Assembly: GCA_037179335.1 (NCBI GenBank)
Contig: JAKZHN010000003.1
Coordinates: forward strand, 1,364,001-1,428,000
Origin: Cyclaneusma minus
Lineage: Eukaryota; Ascomycota; Leotiomycetes; Marthamycetales; Marthamycetaceae
Reading direction: 5' to 3'
DNA: 64,000 bases
Shown in pieces: positions 21,323 through 32,452 of this stretch. A program made the translations under genes and the position numbers. The notes beneath the pieces were generated by a model that made no database searches, was not told the origin of the DNA, and saw only the letters and a list, made by a program, of their open reading frames with translations. The stretch's first letter is position 1. The number at the start of each line of letters is the position of its first letter.

Positions 21323-24113
21323 CTAAAACTTCTCCATGAAATTCTTCCTCACTGTCCACATCCTCGCCCTCTTCCCAAAAATAAACATTGGAATCGTACA
21401 TAACAACAACCCAAGTTGAATCACACCCAGTGCAACAAACACCGTCCGACTCCCCTGCTCATCCAACCAACTGTTGAAGAACAAACTAAACACCAACCCA
21501 TGGAAGATATTCTTGGTAAAGTTCAGCGTGACCAGTGCTTCGCCCGCATATTGTCTGTACGAATCGACGCAGAAGGTGATGGACGTGGTCGAGCCCAAGC
21601 AGCAACCAAAACTGATAATGCCAAAGAAAATCGTAGGCACGATCCAGGCATCGTGTACCTGCGCGCTCCAACCGTAGCCCATGAGGCCGATGACGGTAGT
21701 AATCGCAATCGGAGTCGCCATGACCAGGCGGAACTCGGGCTCGTACAAGCCGCCGTTGCGTCGACTCATTGCTCGTACGACCACATCTGACAATTTTCCT
21801 GCCACGGCGGTTCCGAGGACGCCGCCTACGAAGGGCGAGATGTAGATTAGACCGGCGGATAGGGCGGAGAAGTTGTAGGTTTCTTTGGAGCGGTAAATGT
21901 GCGAGACGGATTCGGAGATTACGATGAGCCAGCCGACGGAACAGGCGTAGACGATTGCGGACCAGAGGACGGATGGGTAAGCGTACAGGATAAAGGGGCG
22001 GATGGCGACTTTGAACCAGTTGTCTTGGTGAAGACGGCCGTTCCAGGGTTTGAGTTGTTGGACGAAGGAGCGTTTAGGGGCGGTTCTGAGATGAGATGTG
22101 TAGCGGGGGCCTGCTGGTGGGCGAACAGGAGCTGACCTGGTGGCTTTCTCGGGATCTGAGGTGTTTGGAGAGGGGGCCTCTTTGTTCAAGGCAGGGGATG
22201 GGGCAGGGGACGAGGGAGTGGCGACCTTGTCACTCGGGCTATCTGACCACGTACCACGGGACGCTAGATTGAAATAACCTGTGTCAGCAGAACGTAGCTT
22301 TTGCTTGTTGAAGAAGGGAGAGCTTGGATCATGAAGGGGCGGAGTGGTCGGTGCACTCCGTGAAAGATCACCGACGCGGGACTCGTTGGGGCTCGGTCTG
22401 CTTTCGAAGCTTCGTCTGCTTTCGAAGACTCGGCCGGGGCCTCCCCTGCGAGCTCGCGTTCGAGTCTTTGAAGTAAAAGAAGGTAGAGCGCCAACAACGG
22501 AAAGTCTCCTACGTGATGATGGATCGACTGCTGCTGCTTGATCTGACGGCAGAGGTGCAGCGGTGATCGTGTCTTCGGCTTCAGCATCTTCCGAAAATTT
22601 CTCTTGTGTAGCCTTCTCGTCTGATGCTTTGTCTTCGTCGTCGCCAGGGGCAAATCCGACATGGAGATTGCGGCTTGGTTTGGAATGGGCGTTGTCTGAA
22701 GCTGGTGACTGTTCTCCAGCACCGTCTAGTGCTGGTGCCGGGACATCGTTTGCGTGGGATTTATTGCCATGGTGGAAGAATGAAAGAACACTCGCTTTCC
22801 TCGACATGCGTCCATCTTCACCATAGTGCTTCCCGTGGGGGGTACGATCCCAGAATGTCTCGGGCACAAACAAGAACAGCAGGATAGACCAGCCACCAGC
22901 AATCATGGCAACAATCCTGTACACTCAAGGTTAGTCAATCTATATCTCCAGCTTTCCTTGGATCACTCCGCATCGGATAGTACGTACCAAAATACCCATC
23001 TCCAGCCGAAACTTTCAATGACGGCCGCACTAACCAGAGGCACTAAATTCTTGCCTCCTAATAGAAGCAAGGTGTAGATACCGATTCGATAAGCACGCTC
23101 ATGTAAGAAGAAAATTTCTGCGATAGTCGCCGATGGCAAGCACTCAACCGGGCTGACCGCAATACCTTGGAAAACTCGTGCAACGCACAGTGAGGCGTAA
23201 CTTGGCGACAACGCACACCAGACACAGGTGCAAACGAACATTAGCGCTCCAAATAGGTATACCGGACGCTTCCCGAACAGGATTGCCGTAGGCGAGGCAA
23301 AGACAGAACCAACACCGAGACCCATCATATATAGACCAGTCGTCAACGCAACTCGTGGTTGGCTGACGCCGTAGGTAGCGGCCACGTCGTTGAAGCCCGC
23401 TGCGAGAATGGGTGTCATTCCGCCCCCAATCAAGCAGTAGAAGCCCAGCGTAAGGAGAGCGGCATCTCTGCGCCATGACGGCCAGTTTAGGGGATCGTTG
23501 TCGGAGTCGTCAGGCTGGGGTGTCAGAATGATAGCCCCATCAGGCGTCTTCTTCTGCTGCTTTGGAGCCGGTCGGCGGGAGGAGACACTCGAAGCTCGAA
23601 CGGATGCGCCGGATGGAAGGGAGGACGTGGAGGTTCGATCGGGGGCATGTCGTAGTCCAAGGGGCTCGTTGCGATGTTGTGCTAGAAGCAACACGGATCC
23701 TGGGAGTGGTTCGAATCAGCCTCACTTCAGCAACATAAGATGTGACAACGATGATCTCTGGATATTCCTAAAGACTCTGGAAACTCCAAGATTCTGGATA
23801 TTCCAAGTAACTGGACATTCCAAGGATTCTGGATATTCCAAGTACTCTAGGTATTCCAAGTCACTCTGGATATTGGAGGTAATTTGGACGTACCGGGAAC
23901 TTCGATGGTTTTGGGGTCGTTCAAGACGCCCATCGACCATCTGGAGGGGCGCTTGGTGGTAGCTTCATCGCTGGATCCTGGGTCTTCCACGGACGTCGAT
24001 CGCCCTTGATCTGGCGACAGCGTAGCCCGTTGGAAGACACTCTTCCACCGGCCTTTTCTCTGTTGCGGTGGATCATCCAGCGGCACATTCTGCATATTGT
24101 CGTCTGCCATCAT
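21323..24113 (-). CDS. MFS transporter, DHA1-type with long central loop
   Basis: Exons 24113-23894, 23699-22988 and 22916-21323 encode 841 residues. The N-terminus (about 1-140) is cytoplasmic and charged, with the fungal DHA1 marker DNDPLNWPSWRRD just before helix 1. Six helices, then a PETFWDRTPHGKHYGEDGR stretch and a long Ser/Pro-rich cytoplasmic loop (roughly 320-600), then six more helices from DNWFKVAIRPF to the C-terminus. This layout fits the Hol1/Tpo1 branch of drug:H+ antiporters; the substrate cannot be read. Introns: 23700-23893 (194 nt, made largely of the ATATTCC repeat) and 22917-22987 (71 nt). The central loop is unusually long for the family. Confidence 0.85.
23750..23892 (+). 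repeat. degenerate 17-19 bp tandem repeat inside MFS intron 1
   Basis: About seven units of consensus CTGGATATTCCAAGTAACT, with variants such as CTGGACATTCCAAGGATT and CTAGGTATTCCAAGTCACT. It fills most of the intron 23700-23893 and leaves the branch site (GGCTGATT) and acceptor (CCCAG) intact. Confidence 0.8.
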
Positions 24114-24414
24114 GGGCGGAGCGGAAAGGATGTTTGTTGTAGGTTGGGCGGGTTAGGAAAAGTAGGAGAACAAAGGAGTAAGGAATGCTCGACACTCAGT
24201 CTTTAGGTACATGTAGTATTTCTACTCTCATCTATCTCAGACTTACATCAAATGGAGCTCGGGCCTGGGCCCAGCGTGGGGTCGTCAGTTGCCAGGGAAG
24301 GGGTGATTGTGGTGGTCAAAAGTCAAAGTTGGGCGCCGATGATGCCAGAAGCGCATGGCGCGAGGGCGGTGAGAACACGGGATCCCCAGATAAGGTATGA
24401 ACACGCGCTAATTC
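24114..24414. other. MFS upstream region
   Basis: Promoter space of the MFS gene. No motif recognised. Confidence 0.35.
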
Positions 24415-24565
24415 TACCAGACATTATCGAATTACTGAGAATATTCCCAATTACTAAGAACACTCCTGGTTACTGAGAATATTCGTAATTATCAAAAATA
24501 TTCCTAGTTAGTAAATATATTCCCAGTCACTGAGAATATTTCCAATTACCAGAAATTATCCAGAT
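24415..24565 (+). repeat. degenerate 19-bp ATATTCC tandem repeat
   Basis: About seven units near the consensus TTACTGAGAATATTCCCAG between the MFS gene and the thioredoxin-fold gene. Same family as the MFS intron repeat but a distinct variant. Confidence 0.8.
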
Positions 24566-25473
24566 CATTCAATCACATTGGTGATGCCAGATAGGAGAAT
24601 TCTAGCAGCATGATTAGGTACCGAGAGGGATTAGCTGCAGCCTAGCGTGTGTTCATTACTATATTGAACTGCGGTCTGAGAGGGTTGCGGCCCGGACTCT
24701 CACTCCATGTCGTCTTGATCTGTCAACAACAGTGAACGAGTCATCCCAGCGATAGATGAAGGCGAAATGCCCGACGACTCGGGCCTCTTCCCCACACTCC
24801 ACACCTTGGTATCCCGCCTCTTCGTCCCGCATTTTCTTGTTTCTTCCAGGTTTGTCGAGAACACGAGGCGGCAGACGCAATCTGCGCCTCGGGCTAGGAA
24901 TGACGCTACAGGTATGTGGGTGGCAGAATCGATAAGCCGTGGTTAGCCCAAGCCGGTGAAACATTCCGTAAAAACTGAGGTCGCTGTCGCGGCCGCTGCT
25001 AACGGGTCGATACCTGATGGATGTCTCTTTGAACTTCGGAACCCGACAGCTGGATTCGGGGTCTAATTTCCCCACCTTCGCTGTCATCTGATGCAGGATG
25101 CTAATTGCCTTTGCGTCAATGAGGCTTGCGCTTGCAGGTCGAGTGGAGTCCGGTACGTACATGTAGCCGTGCGTTATCGATAACAAGCGCCAAGCCTGTC
25201 ATCTGAGTTCAATCTGGGACCTGAACTTAGAGCTGCTTTCTTAACTTTCATGATTTCATCCCAAACCTAAACTTCATCTTCAATTCAGCCTCTTCTCTCG
25301 CACAACAGCTTCCACCGCATCTGCTGCTCTACGTCGCGCTCGGCTTGATCCGAACACAGCATACTAGTGCACGTGCATAAACCTGAAGAAGATCCCGACG
25401 CCCCTCCAATCGCCTCACTCCTTAGCACCACTCTCGAGCCGTCGGCTTTTCCCCACGGCGCATCCTCCACACC
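24566..25473. other. intergenic, upstream of the thioredoxin-fold gene
   Basis: A minus-strand frame at 24659-25186 (175 codons) has no motif and atypical composition; not called. Otherwise nothing recognised. Confidence 0.35.
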
Positions 25474-26459
25474 ATGGTCACCAGATCAGCATCAACCATG
25501 GCCGCCAGGCTCGCATCGAAGCCAGCGCCATCGTACTTTCGAGCTGCAAAATCCGGCCCCTTCACAAGCCGCACTATTGCGACCAGCAGGTGTTTCTCAA
25601 GTACGAAAGACAATAAGGCTAGCAATCGCATCTACACATCGTGAGTTCAGCCTCATCTGTGACATGTATCATGTACTCTTTCTCCAAACTCAAGATATAC
25701 CCAAGGCCCGGCCCGGCCCAAGCAGGTCTTGATCATTGCGGTGTGCATGTCGGTCAAGTCAAGTCGACTTGCGCCTGAAGTCTGAATATCTCTAAATTTA
25801 TAGGATCCTGGTCATTGTGAACATTCCCAGCTCCTTGGAATCTTCTCACTAGCTTTGATCCTAATTTCCTGTTAATATTCTCTGTGTTTTGAATCCTAAT
25901 TACTCCCCTCTCGCCTTCGTCCCCCGCCTCTCCCACCTTTCCTACATGTAGCCTCACATTACCCGCTCCACCCCCACCCGCTCACACTGACTAACTCCTC
26001 CTCCCCCACCCCAGCGTCCGCCACCCCTCCGAACTAGAAGAATATATCCTCCTCAGCACCTCCTCCCGCCGCCCCCTCATAACCCTCTGGTCCGCCGCCT
26101 ACTGTCCCTCCTGCCGCACCATCCTCCCCCTCCTCACCCGTCTCCTTTCCCCTTCATCCATTTCGCCCACCGAATCCGCCGCCGGCGAAGCACAAGGTGG
26201 CATTTCTTTCTGCGAGGTAGAATACGATGCCCCCGATATCATGAATTCCGACTTGGGAATGCGCTACATGGTCCGCAGCCTGCCTATGCTTATGAGTTTT
26301 GATAGAGGAGAGGCGATGTTGGATACGAGAGTTTCGGATACGAAATTGTTGTGTGATGAGAGGTTTTTGAAGGAGTGGATTGAGAAGGAGGCAAGTAGGA
26401 GTGGTGGGGGAAGTGGCGGGGGGGAGGGGATTCTTGTGGGGTTGTTTGGGCAGCGGTGA
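25474..26459 (+). CDS. thioredoxin-fold protein, probably mitochondrial
   Basis: Exons 25474-25640 and 26015-26459 encode 203 residues; a second in-frame ATG lies at 25498. The N-terminal 50 residues are rich in Arg, Ser and Ala with almost no acidic residues, fitting a mitochondrial presequence. The second exon has the thioredoxin active-site context LITLWSAAYCPSC (Cys 86 and 89), then CEVEYDAPDIM and the cis-Pro region RSLPMLMSF. A CPSC redox site suggests a thiol oxidoreductase or thioredoxin-like reductant; the substrate is unknown. The 374-nt intron (GTGAGT to CCCCAG) is long for this window and contains weak ATATTCC-repeat units near 25790-25880. Confidence 0.75.
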
Positions 26460-27897
26460 TTTTTTGATGGGAATGAGTTGTATGCAAGCTAGCTTTGAGA
26501 AGGTGAGATGGAAATGGAAACGGCCTGAAGAGAATGTGTCTAGGAAGTCGGTGGGTTCTTAGTGATCCAACAAAAAGAAGAGGATGGATGTGGAGAGTTT
26601 TGAGAAGCACGCGTTTGTACGAAGCGAATACGGTAGATTCACGGTGTCACAAGATTCGTAGTCAAGATTCAAAGTCGAGTAGCTAAGTTTTCAGTCATGT
26701 CCCTGCACTTCCAGTATCCCCACTATTCAGCGTCAACCTCGAGCTTTCACGACTCCACATCAGAGGTCTCTTCCCATTCATCTCCATATTTGCCAATCTC
26801 AGCTGATTCCAGTCTCGTCAAATAAAGACCCGGTCCAGTCTGTATTCTTCCTCTGGCAGATATTCTGGTCCTCCGGATTCCACTTGCCACCACCTATCGA
26901 TGTCTCTGCAACAACCACAATCTTAACATCACACACCGGATCGGTCACCAGCTTGACAAGTTCGTCCATAACGATACTGAACTTGCCCTCGCATCGATCA
27001 CGCCTATCAATAACAACAAAAGTGGTCGAACTTCAAGCATTTGAAGGGTGTCTGCGAGATGACGAGACAGTTTGAGAATCAGTTGAAGGAAAACACTATG
27101 GCGCAGAGGATGAATAACGAGGCAAAGTAGAGCTCCGCTGAGCAAACAGACCTTGAGAGGATACTGATACTGTGGAACCTGAGTCGGACTTCGGTCTGTT
27201 TCCCTATTTGTGAGAACATGCATGTTGTTCTTAGCTCTGAGAAATGAAGCAAAGTCCAAGGATATCCGGAAGAGACGGACAGTTGCAAGGAAACTTACCT
27301 ATCTTTGCGGTATATCACTTCGTAGTTGTTGATATAAAACAGATAAACAGACTTTCGTCTTGGCCCGAGGACTTCGGACTCAGCGAGTGACAGCGACCGG
27401 CGTGAGAATCTAGGTTATGCGGCATTTTAAACCTCTGTCACTCCTTGCTTATCATCCGACCACGAACTCTTAGCCCTTCAAAGCTTCTTGCAGCATCCCT
27501 AACAATGAACCCAATTCGACACCGCCCTGTGGATTTGCAGTCTTCAAGGGGCTTGCGAGCGGGGTTGGAAAGCTTAAAATCGTGTGGGAATGGCGGACGG
27601 GAGTCGGGACGAGCGGCACGCCGGCAAGGCGGTTGTTTCTAGCTTTTGATGCTAGTAGTATAACATTGAAGCAGAGATCTGGTAACGGGATATCATTCGC
27701 TGTTAGCATGTGAAGGAGCCCTAGCAAAACACTTAGCAAAGGCTCTAGAGACTCTAGGCCGAGTTCTGACGTCAAACACCCCCAGCATACCCAACAACCA
27801 TAAGAGCTCCCTCATATCCCCTTCCATAAATCATTCATCCCGCAATCCAATTCTCAATCCTATCATCTGCCAGTTTGCACCAACACCATATCCCAAG
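26460..27897. other. intergenic stretch
   Basis: Only short frames on both strands, none with recognisable motifs. The last 100 bases are the leader of the methyltransferase gene. Confidence 0.4.
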
Positions 27898-28722
27898 ATG
27901 GCACCCAACAAATTCAGCAATGCCGCCGGCTGGGACCATACCTCTTCAAAGTACGCCGAGCGCATCGAACACGTAACATCCGTCGCCGGCGACAATGTCA
28001 TCTCCATGGCCAACGACATGTCCCCCTTCTCCCCCTCATCCCGCGTCCTCGACAGTGGCTCCGGCTCCGGAGTATTGGTCGCCTCCCTGGCACGCCAATA
28101 CCCCAACATCTCCATCCTAGCAACCGACCTCTCGCCCAAAATGCTCTCCCTTATCGATGCCAAAAAGCTGCCCAATGTCGAAACCCTCGTCGTTGACGTG
28201 ATGAAGGAAGCCCCCAAAGAGTTGGAGACGAAATCCTTCTCTCACGTGCTGAGTACTTTCATGTTGCAATTTGTGGAACATCCTATGATTGCGATGAAGG
28301 ATTATCATCGTGTGTTGAAAGACGATGGTGTTGTGGGAATAGGAATCTGGGGTGAGACGGATACGAAGAAGCCATGGATGGACGCTTGTCGTACGCTGGA
28401 TCCGAATTTTGAGCCCGAGGACGACTACTTCCCCAAGGAAGCGTGGCGCACGGAGAAGGAGCTTGAGAAGGCTCTCAAGGATGCGGGGTTTGTGGATGTG
28501 AAGACCAAGGAGGTGAAGATGCAGTTCAAGTTTGATAGTGTGGAGATGTATCTGGCGCATTGGTGGGATATGAAGAATCCAGGGATTGAGAATATGAAGA
28601 GCCAGTGGCCGGGGAACGTTGATGAGGTGAGGCCGGTGTTTGATGAGATCATCAAGAAGAAGTTTGAGGCTGGGGACAAGTTCTGCATCAAGGCTATTTT
28701 GGGTGTTGGAAGGAAAAAGTGA
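27898..28722 (+). CDS. class I SAM-dependent methyltransferase
   Basis: Single exon of 274 residues with an AAG ATG G context. Motif I VLDSGSGSG (50-58) binds S-adenosylmethionine; ILATDLSPKML (motif II, acidic D), VVDVMKEAP (motif III) and SHVLSTFMLQFVEHP (post-I/IV) follow in the order expected for the Methyltransf_11/25 fold. The C-terminal half (about 165-260) is a substrate-facing helical region with an HWWDMKNPG stretch. The acceptor substrate cannot be predicted. It stands alone, with no biosynthetic core enzyme nearby, so a secondary-metabolite role is not supported. Confidence 0.85.
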   Translation: MAPNKFSNAAGWDHTSSKYAERIEHVTSVAGDNVISMANDMSPFSPSSRVLDSGSGSGVLVASLARQYPNISILATDLSPKMLSLIDAKKLPNVETLVVDVMKEAPKELETKSFSHVLSTFMLQFVEHPMIAMKDYHRVLKDDGVVGIGIWGETDTKKPWMDACRTLDPNFEPEDDYFPKEAWRTEKELEKALKDAGFVDVKTKEVKMQFKFDSVEMYLAHWWDMKNPGIENMKSQWPGNVDEVRPVFDEIIKKKFEAGDKFCIKAILGVGRKK

Positions 28723-29106
28723 AAATGGTTGGACAAGCTCTGCTTCTCTGTAACTAGATGAGGCCAAATATGACATCTTGAAGGATTTGGAACATGATTC
28801 TGACGTTCTTTTGAGAGAGCATAGTGGATGAGAATCGAATTGACAAGCAGTAGGAAAGTTGCGTGATACAACTTGATCTGTAGAATAGACTTGTCCGAAG
28901 ATGGGGGACAATCTGTATACCTCTCGAGTAGTCAACATCCTTCCGCCCACTTACACAGCCTGTGATCATGGGCCCTTTTGTGCATCATCTATGTATGACT
29001 AACCACGATTGGCCCAACCGTTTCCATCATCCTGGTATCGTAGTACCAAGTTCCTACGGCCCGAGGGCTCGTATTCGATGCTCGTAGTTGATAATTGGCA
29101 AACCCC
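28723..29106. other. convergent intergenic region
   Basis: 3' flanks of the methyltransferase and metallophosphoesterase genes. Nothing recognised. Confidence 0.4.
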
Positions 29107-29997
29107 TCAGCTTGCCCGATCCAGCTTCAAATCCAGCACCCAAGGCATGTTCACCGCTCGCATATTGACGTTTCTGATGGCAGCATTCACGAACAACGTC
29201 TGGCCCCTCTCAACTCCTACCTCTCTCGGCTCTCTCCAGTCCTTGTTCTCCACCTCATGTTCTGTGCCATCATCCCACTTATTAAGCCTAGCCCCATAAC
29301 CCTCATGAATATGCCCAAAACAATGCATCAGGGGCTTCACCCTCTTGACCGCTCGCATCAGATGTTCACAGCCTACGTTGCTGCCGTCCATAACTTGATC
29401 CAAAATACCCATCGGTGGCCCATGTGTCATCACAATATCCGCATCTTCCGGGATCGGATGTTCTCCAACACACTTTGCGCCTTTCACAGCATGTTCGGGC
29501 CCATTGTAGCGATCTTGATCGCGGGGGTACATGAACGCCCAGTCGTAAAATTCCGGAGAATACGGACTCGCATGAATCTTGAAAACAGCGCCATTCTTGA
29601 GAGAGAATGTATATGTGCCTTCTTCCAAATATGTGACCCCCGCGGCCTTGGCTTCGGGGCCTTTCATAATTTCCAAAGCCTCTTCATGTTCTGCATTCGG
29701 GTTTGGATCATTTCGGTACATGTAGCTCTGGCCATGGGAAGAGACGAATTCCTGGTCGAGAGTAAGATCGTGGTTGCCGGCGATCACGAGTTTCAGCTCG
29801 GCTTTGATGTTAGAAAGGAGGTCGAGAAACTTGCGGTAGTTTTCTGATCCGCCGATGTTCGTGAGATCGCCGCAATGTAGGAGAACGTCGACTTCGGGGA
29901 AGGGGGAAACGAAACTGGCAGATGGAGGGGCGGCGGCGAGAGTGTAGTCGTGGGTGTCGGAGATGATCATAAACTTAGTAGGCACTTTGGAAGTCAT
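29107..29997 (-). CDS. calcineurin-like metallophosphoesterase (UPF0046/MPPED-like)
   Basis: Single exon of 296 residues from the ATG at 29995-29997 (MTSKVPTKF); the frame stays open further upstream but without an ATG. All metal-binding blocks are present: SDTHD (13-17), CGDLTNIG (42-49), GNHD (74-77), THGPP (191-195) and GHIHEG (228-233), in the order of the metallophosphoesterase superfamily. The spacing and short length fit the UPF0046/MPPED branch, which hydrolyses phosphodiesters such as cyclic nucleotides in animals. The substrate here is unknown. Its promoter region is shared divergently with the short-chain reductase gene. Confidence 0.85.
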   Translation of the reverse strand: MTSKVPTKFMIISDTHDYTLAAAPPSASFVSPFPEVDVLLHCGDLTNIGGSENYRKFLDLLSNIKAELKLVIAGNHDLTLDQEFVSSHGQSYMYRNDPNPNAEHEEALEIMKGPEAKAAGVTYLEEGTYTFSLKNGAVFKIHASPYSPEFYDWAFMYPRDQDRYNGPEHAVKGAKCVGEHPIPEDADIVMTHGPPMGILDQVMDGSNVGCEHLMRAVKRVKPLMHCFGHIHEGYGARLNKWDDGTEHEVENKDWREPREVGVERGQTLFVNAAIRNVNMRAVNMPWVLDLKLDRAS

Positions 29998-31024
29998 CTT
30001 GATTGGCACGAAAGATCTGGAGACGGAATGGAGAGGAGAGTGGCCAAGCCGTGTGGACAAGCTTGAGGTTCTCAAGCGACAGAAAATAGACGAAGCCAGA
30101 ATAATGAGACAACAACCAGTTGATATAGCAGAGAGATATACAGAGTAAGAGAAGGGTGGGAAGGCAGCAATGAAGATCTGCTGATGCCTAAAACAGCTGT
30201 TGAGCAGTTGCACAAGAGGTGCTGTGACGTCAATCACCAGTCGTTATTTCCGAGCTCGAGAATCAAGACTCGAGAGACTCGAGACCAGCTCGCCGTCGAC
30301 TTTCATCGGGGCTGGAATTCGAAAGGGTCTCAAATCTTCGCGAAAGAGAGGGTGGAGCGAAAAGGCGCTGAAGGATTGAGGGATGGTGGTGAGGGAGACG
30401 AGCGCAGAAAAGAAGACAAAGTGGAAAATCACGTGCCCGGCTCGTATTCGTTTACATGATGACTCGAACTGTCCACAACCAAAGCCCCTTTTTCACATTG
30501 AACGGAGTTTGCTCTTCAAATCACAACAACTCTGGCATCAAAGCTCTATCAAGCTAAGTGATCCTCTTCTTCTCGCTCGATTCGCTTTCTTCTCCAACAA
30601 TGAATTGATTGTTTCAACTCCTTGCATCCACAACTCCGCGATCGAAGTTGAGTACACGTTTTTTCCTTTTCGCGAAACGCGCACGCAAGCTCAGGCTAAG
30701 CTGATGCCATTCTCAGACCCATCAGACGAGGACCATAAGATGCGGTCAGGCCCTCACGTCAGCCCTCAATCTTTACATCCCTTGAGTTCTCAAAATTCCC
30801 CACAAAACCAGACTTTCTCGTTTGGAATCTTTATCCCTTGCTGATTTTGTTACTTCGCCATGCCTTTCTTCCCTTGTGTTCTTGTTGCGCTGCTGGTTTT
30901 CTATTCTGTGCCGAAGACTGCTTGGAATCGACATCGTTGATATTGTCCTTCTGAATTGAGGGACGACGATCTTTGTTAGCGGACTTTTAGGCTTTGATTT
31001 GGGTGCGATAAAGGGTGTTGAAAG
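29998..31024. other. divergent intergenic region
   Basis: Promoters of the metallophosphoesterase (-) and reductase (+). A CACGTG site lies at 30430-30435. A plus-strand frame 30383-30844 has no motif. Confidence 0.4.
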
Positions 31025-32147
31025 ATGGCTGTCGACGGTAGAAGGGTCGTGTTGATCACTGGGTAGGTGGACTTCTCCGAGAAGCGGTGCTCCTTTCACA
31101 GACGATTTTTTCCTGTGGATGATAGAGGGGAGTCGTCCTAGGGACGGCTAGGAGATGCGATGGCAGCTGGGCTAACGGGCAATTAGGTGTTCACCCGGAG
31201 GCATTGGCCATGCGCTCTGCATGGAATTCCAAGCTCAAGGTACCTCCCGCTTCTCCGCCTCGTTTCCATCCGATTTGATTGGAGCAATCGCCCAAAACGG
31301 CATAAAGTCATGAACATACACTGATGGCAGAATCACAGGCTGTCACGTCATAGCAACAGCCCGCAACGTCTCCGTCCTCGACGACCTCCGCGCCCTCGGC
31401 ATGACAACCCTCCCCCTTGATGTAACCTCCCACGAAAGCATCCTCACCGCCCTCTCCACCATCTCCGCGCTCACCGGCGGCAAACTCGACATCCTCGTCA
31501 ACAACGCAGGCCGCAACTACACCATGCCCCTCCTCGACGCCTCCCCCTCCGAATCCCGCGCCTGCTTCGAAACCAACTTCTTCGCCCCCCTCCTCATGAT
31601 CCAAACCTTCGCACCCCTCTTAATCGCCGCCAGTCCCAAAAACTGCACAAACGGAAAATCCGACTACCAGAGTTTGATTATGAATATCGGTTCTATATCA
31701 GGCGTGATGCCGTTGCCCTACAGTGCGGTGTATAATGCTTCGAAAGCAGCGCTGCATTCGCTGGCTTCGACTGTAAGGCTGGAACTTGCGCCGTTCAATG
31801 TAAGAGTCTTGACCATGATTACGGGTGGTGTGAAATCGAATATTGCGACGCATGATCGGCCGCTGCCGGAAGGGAGTTTGTATGCGCCGGTGAAGGATAT
31901 GATTGAGGAGAGGGCGGGGAAGAGTCAGTCAGGGGGCATGGACACAAGGGAGTATGCAAGCGGGGTGGTGAGAGAGGCGTTGGGGAAGAGGCCGAGGACG
32001 GAGGTTTGGCGGGGCGGGTTCGTGTGGTTGGTGTGGTTTGTGGCGAGGTGGGTGGGGGAAGGAGGATTTGATTGGATTTTGCCAAAGATGTTTGGGTTGG
32101 TGAGGCTTAAGAAAATGTTGCTTGGGGGGAAGGTTAAGGGGGCGTGA
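31025..32147 (+). CDS. AYR1: short-chain reductase, 1-acyl-DHAP reductase (Ayr1) type
   Basis: Exons 31025-31062, 31187-31239 and 31339-32147 encode 299 residues. The first exon ends inside the nucleotide-binding loop: LITG, then CSPGGIGHAL after splicing, giving TGxxxxGIG (12-20). ATARN (36-40) suggests NADPH. NNAG (85-88), NIGSISG (146-152) and YNASK (162-166) supply the catalytic Ser, Tyr and Lys. The C-terminus (about 255-299) is hydrophobic (FVWLVWFVARWV), fitting membrane attachment to the ER or lipid droplets as in yeast Ayr1, which reduces 1-acyl-dihydroxyacetone phosphate in phosphatidate synthesis. Other acyl-ketone substrates are possible. Confidence 0.85.
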
Positions 32148-32380
32148 TAGGGGTCGGGGAAACGGGGTAAGTTCTTCTGAGCAGGTAAGGGCTAAAAAAG
32201 CGTGTGTCAGGTGACGGAAAATCTGGAGATCACGAGGCCCCATGTCTATTCCCCGTTATGCTCGTTGCTGGAGAACGCGCGTCATACAGATGCGGGACGG
32301 CTATAGATACTTCATCATGCTCAGAATTTACATATACCAAAAACGCAAAATGAATTACAACTTCATAGCTGAACTCACTC
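32148..32380. other. AYR1-like 3' flank
   Basis: No gene or repeat recognised. Confidence 0.35.
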
Positions 32381-32452
32381 GGAGTAATGGCTCATTGGTA
32401 AGACACCCGGTTGCACAATGAAGAAGTTAGGGGATCAGTTCCCCGCCACGGG
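32381..32452 (+). other. tRNA-like element
   Basis: A-box-like TGGCTCATTGGTAAGAC (32388-32404) and a B-box-like hairpin GGGG-ATCAGTT-CCCC (32430-32444) are spaced as in a tRNA, and a T run follows downstream (32522-32530). Acceptor pairing is absent, so this is a pseudo-tRNA or SINE-head remnant. Confidence 0.3.

Noticed and set aside
24415..24565. CRISPR-like array
   Set aside because: The repeats are degenerate with no unique spacers, and the genome is eukaryotic.
24659..25186. 175-codon minus-strand frame
   Set aside because: No motif; composition unlike the neighbouring genes.
28117..28950. 277-codon minus-strand frame
   Set aside because: Antisense to the methyltransferase gene; no motif.
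27898..32147. Methyltransferase and short-chain reductase as part of a secondary-metabolite cluster
   Set aside because: No polyketide synthase, peptide synthetase, terpene cyclase or pathway regulator in the window; the reductase fits lipid metabolism.
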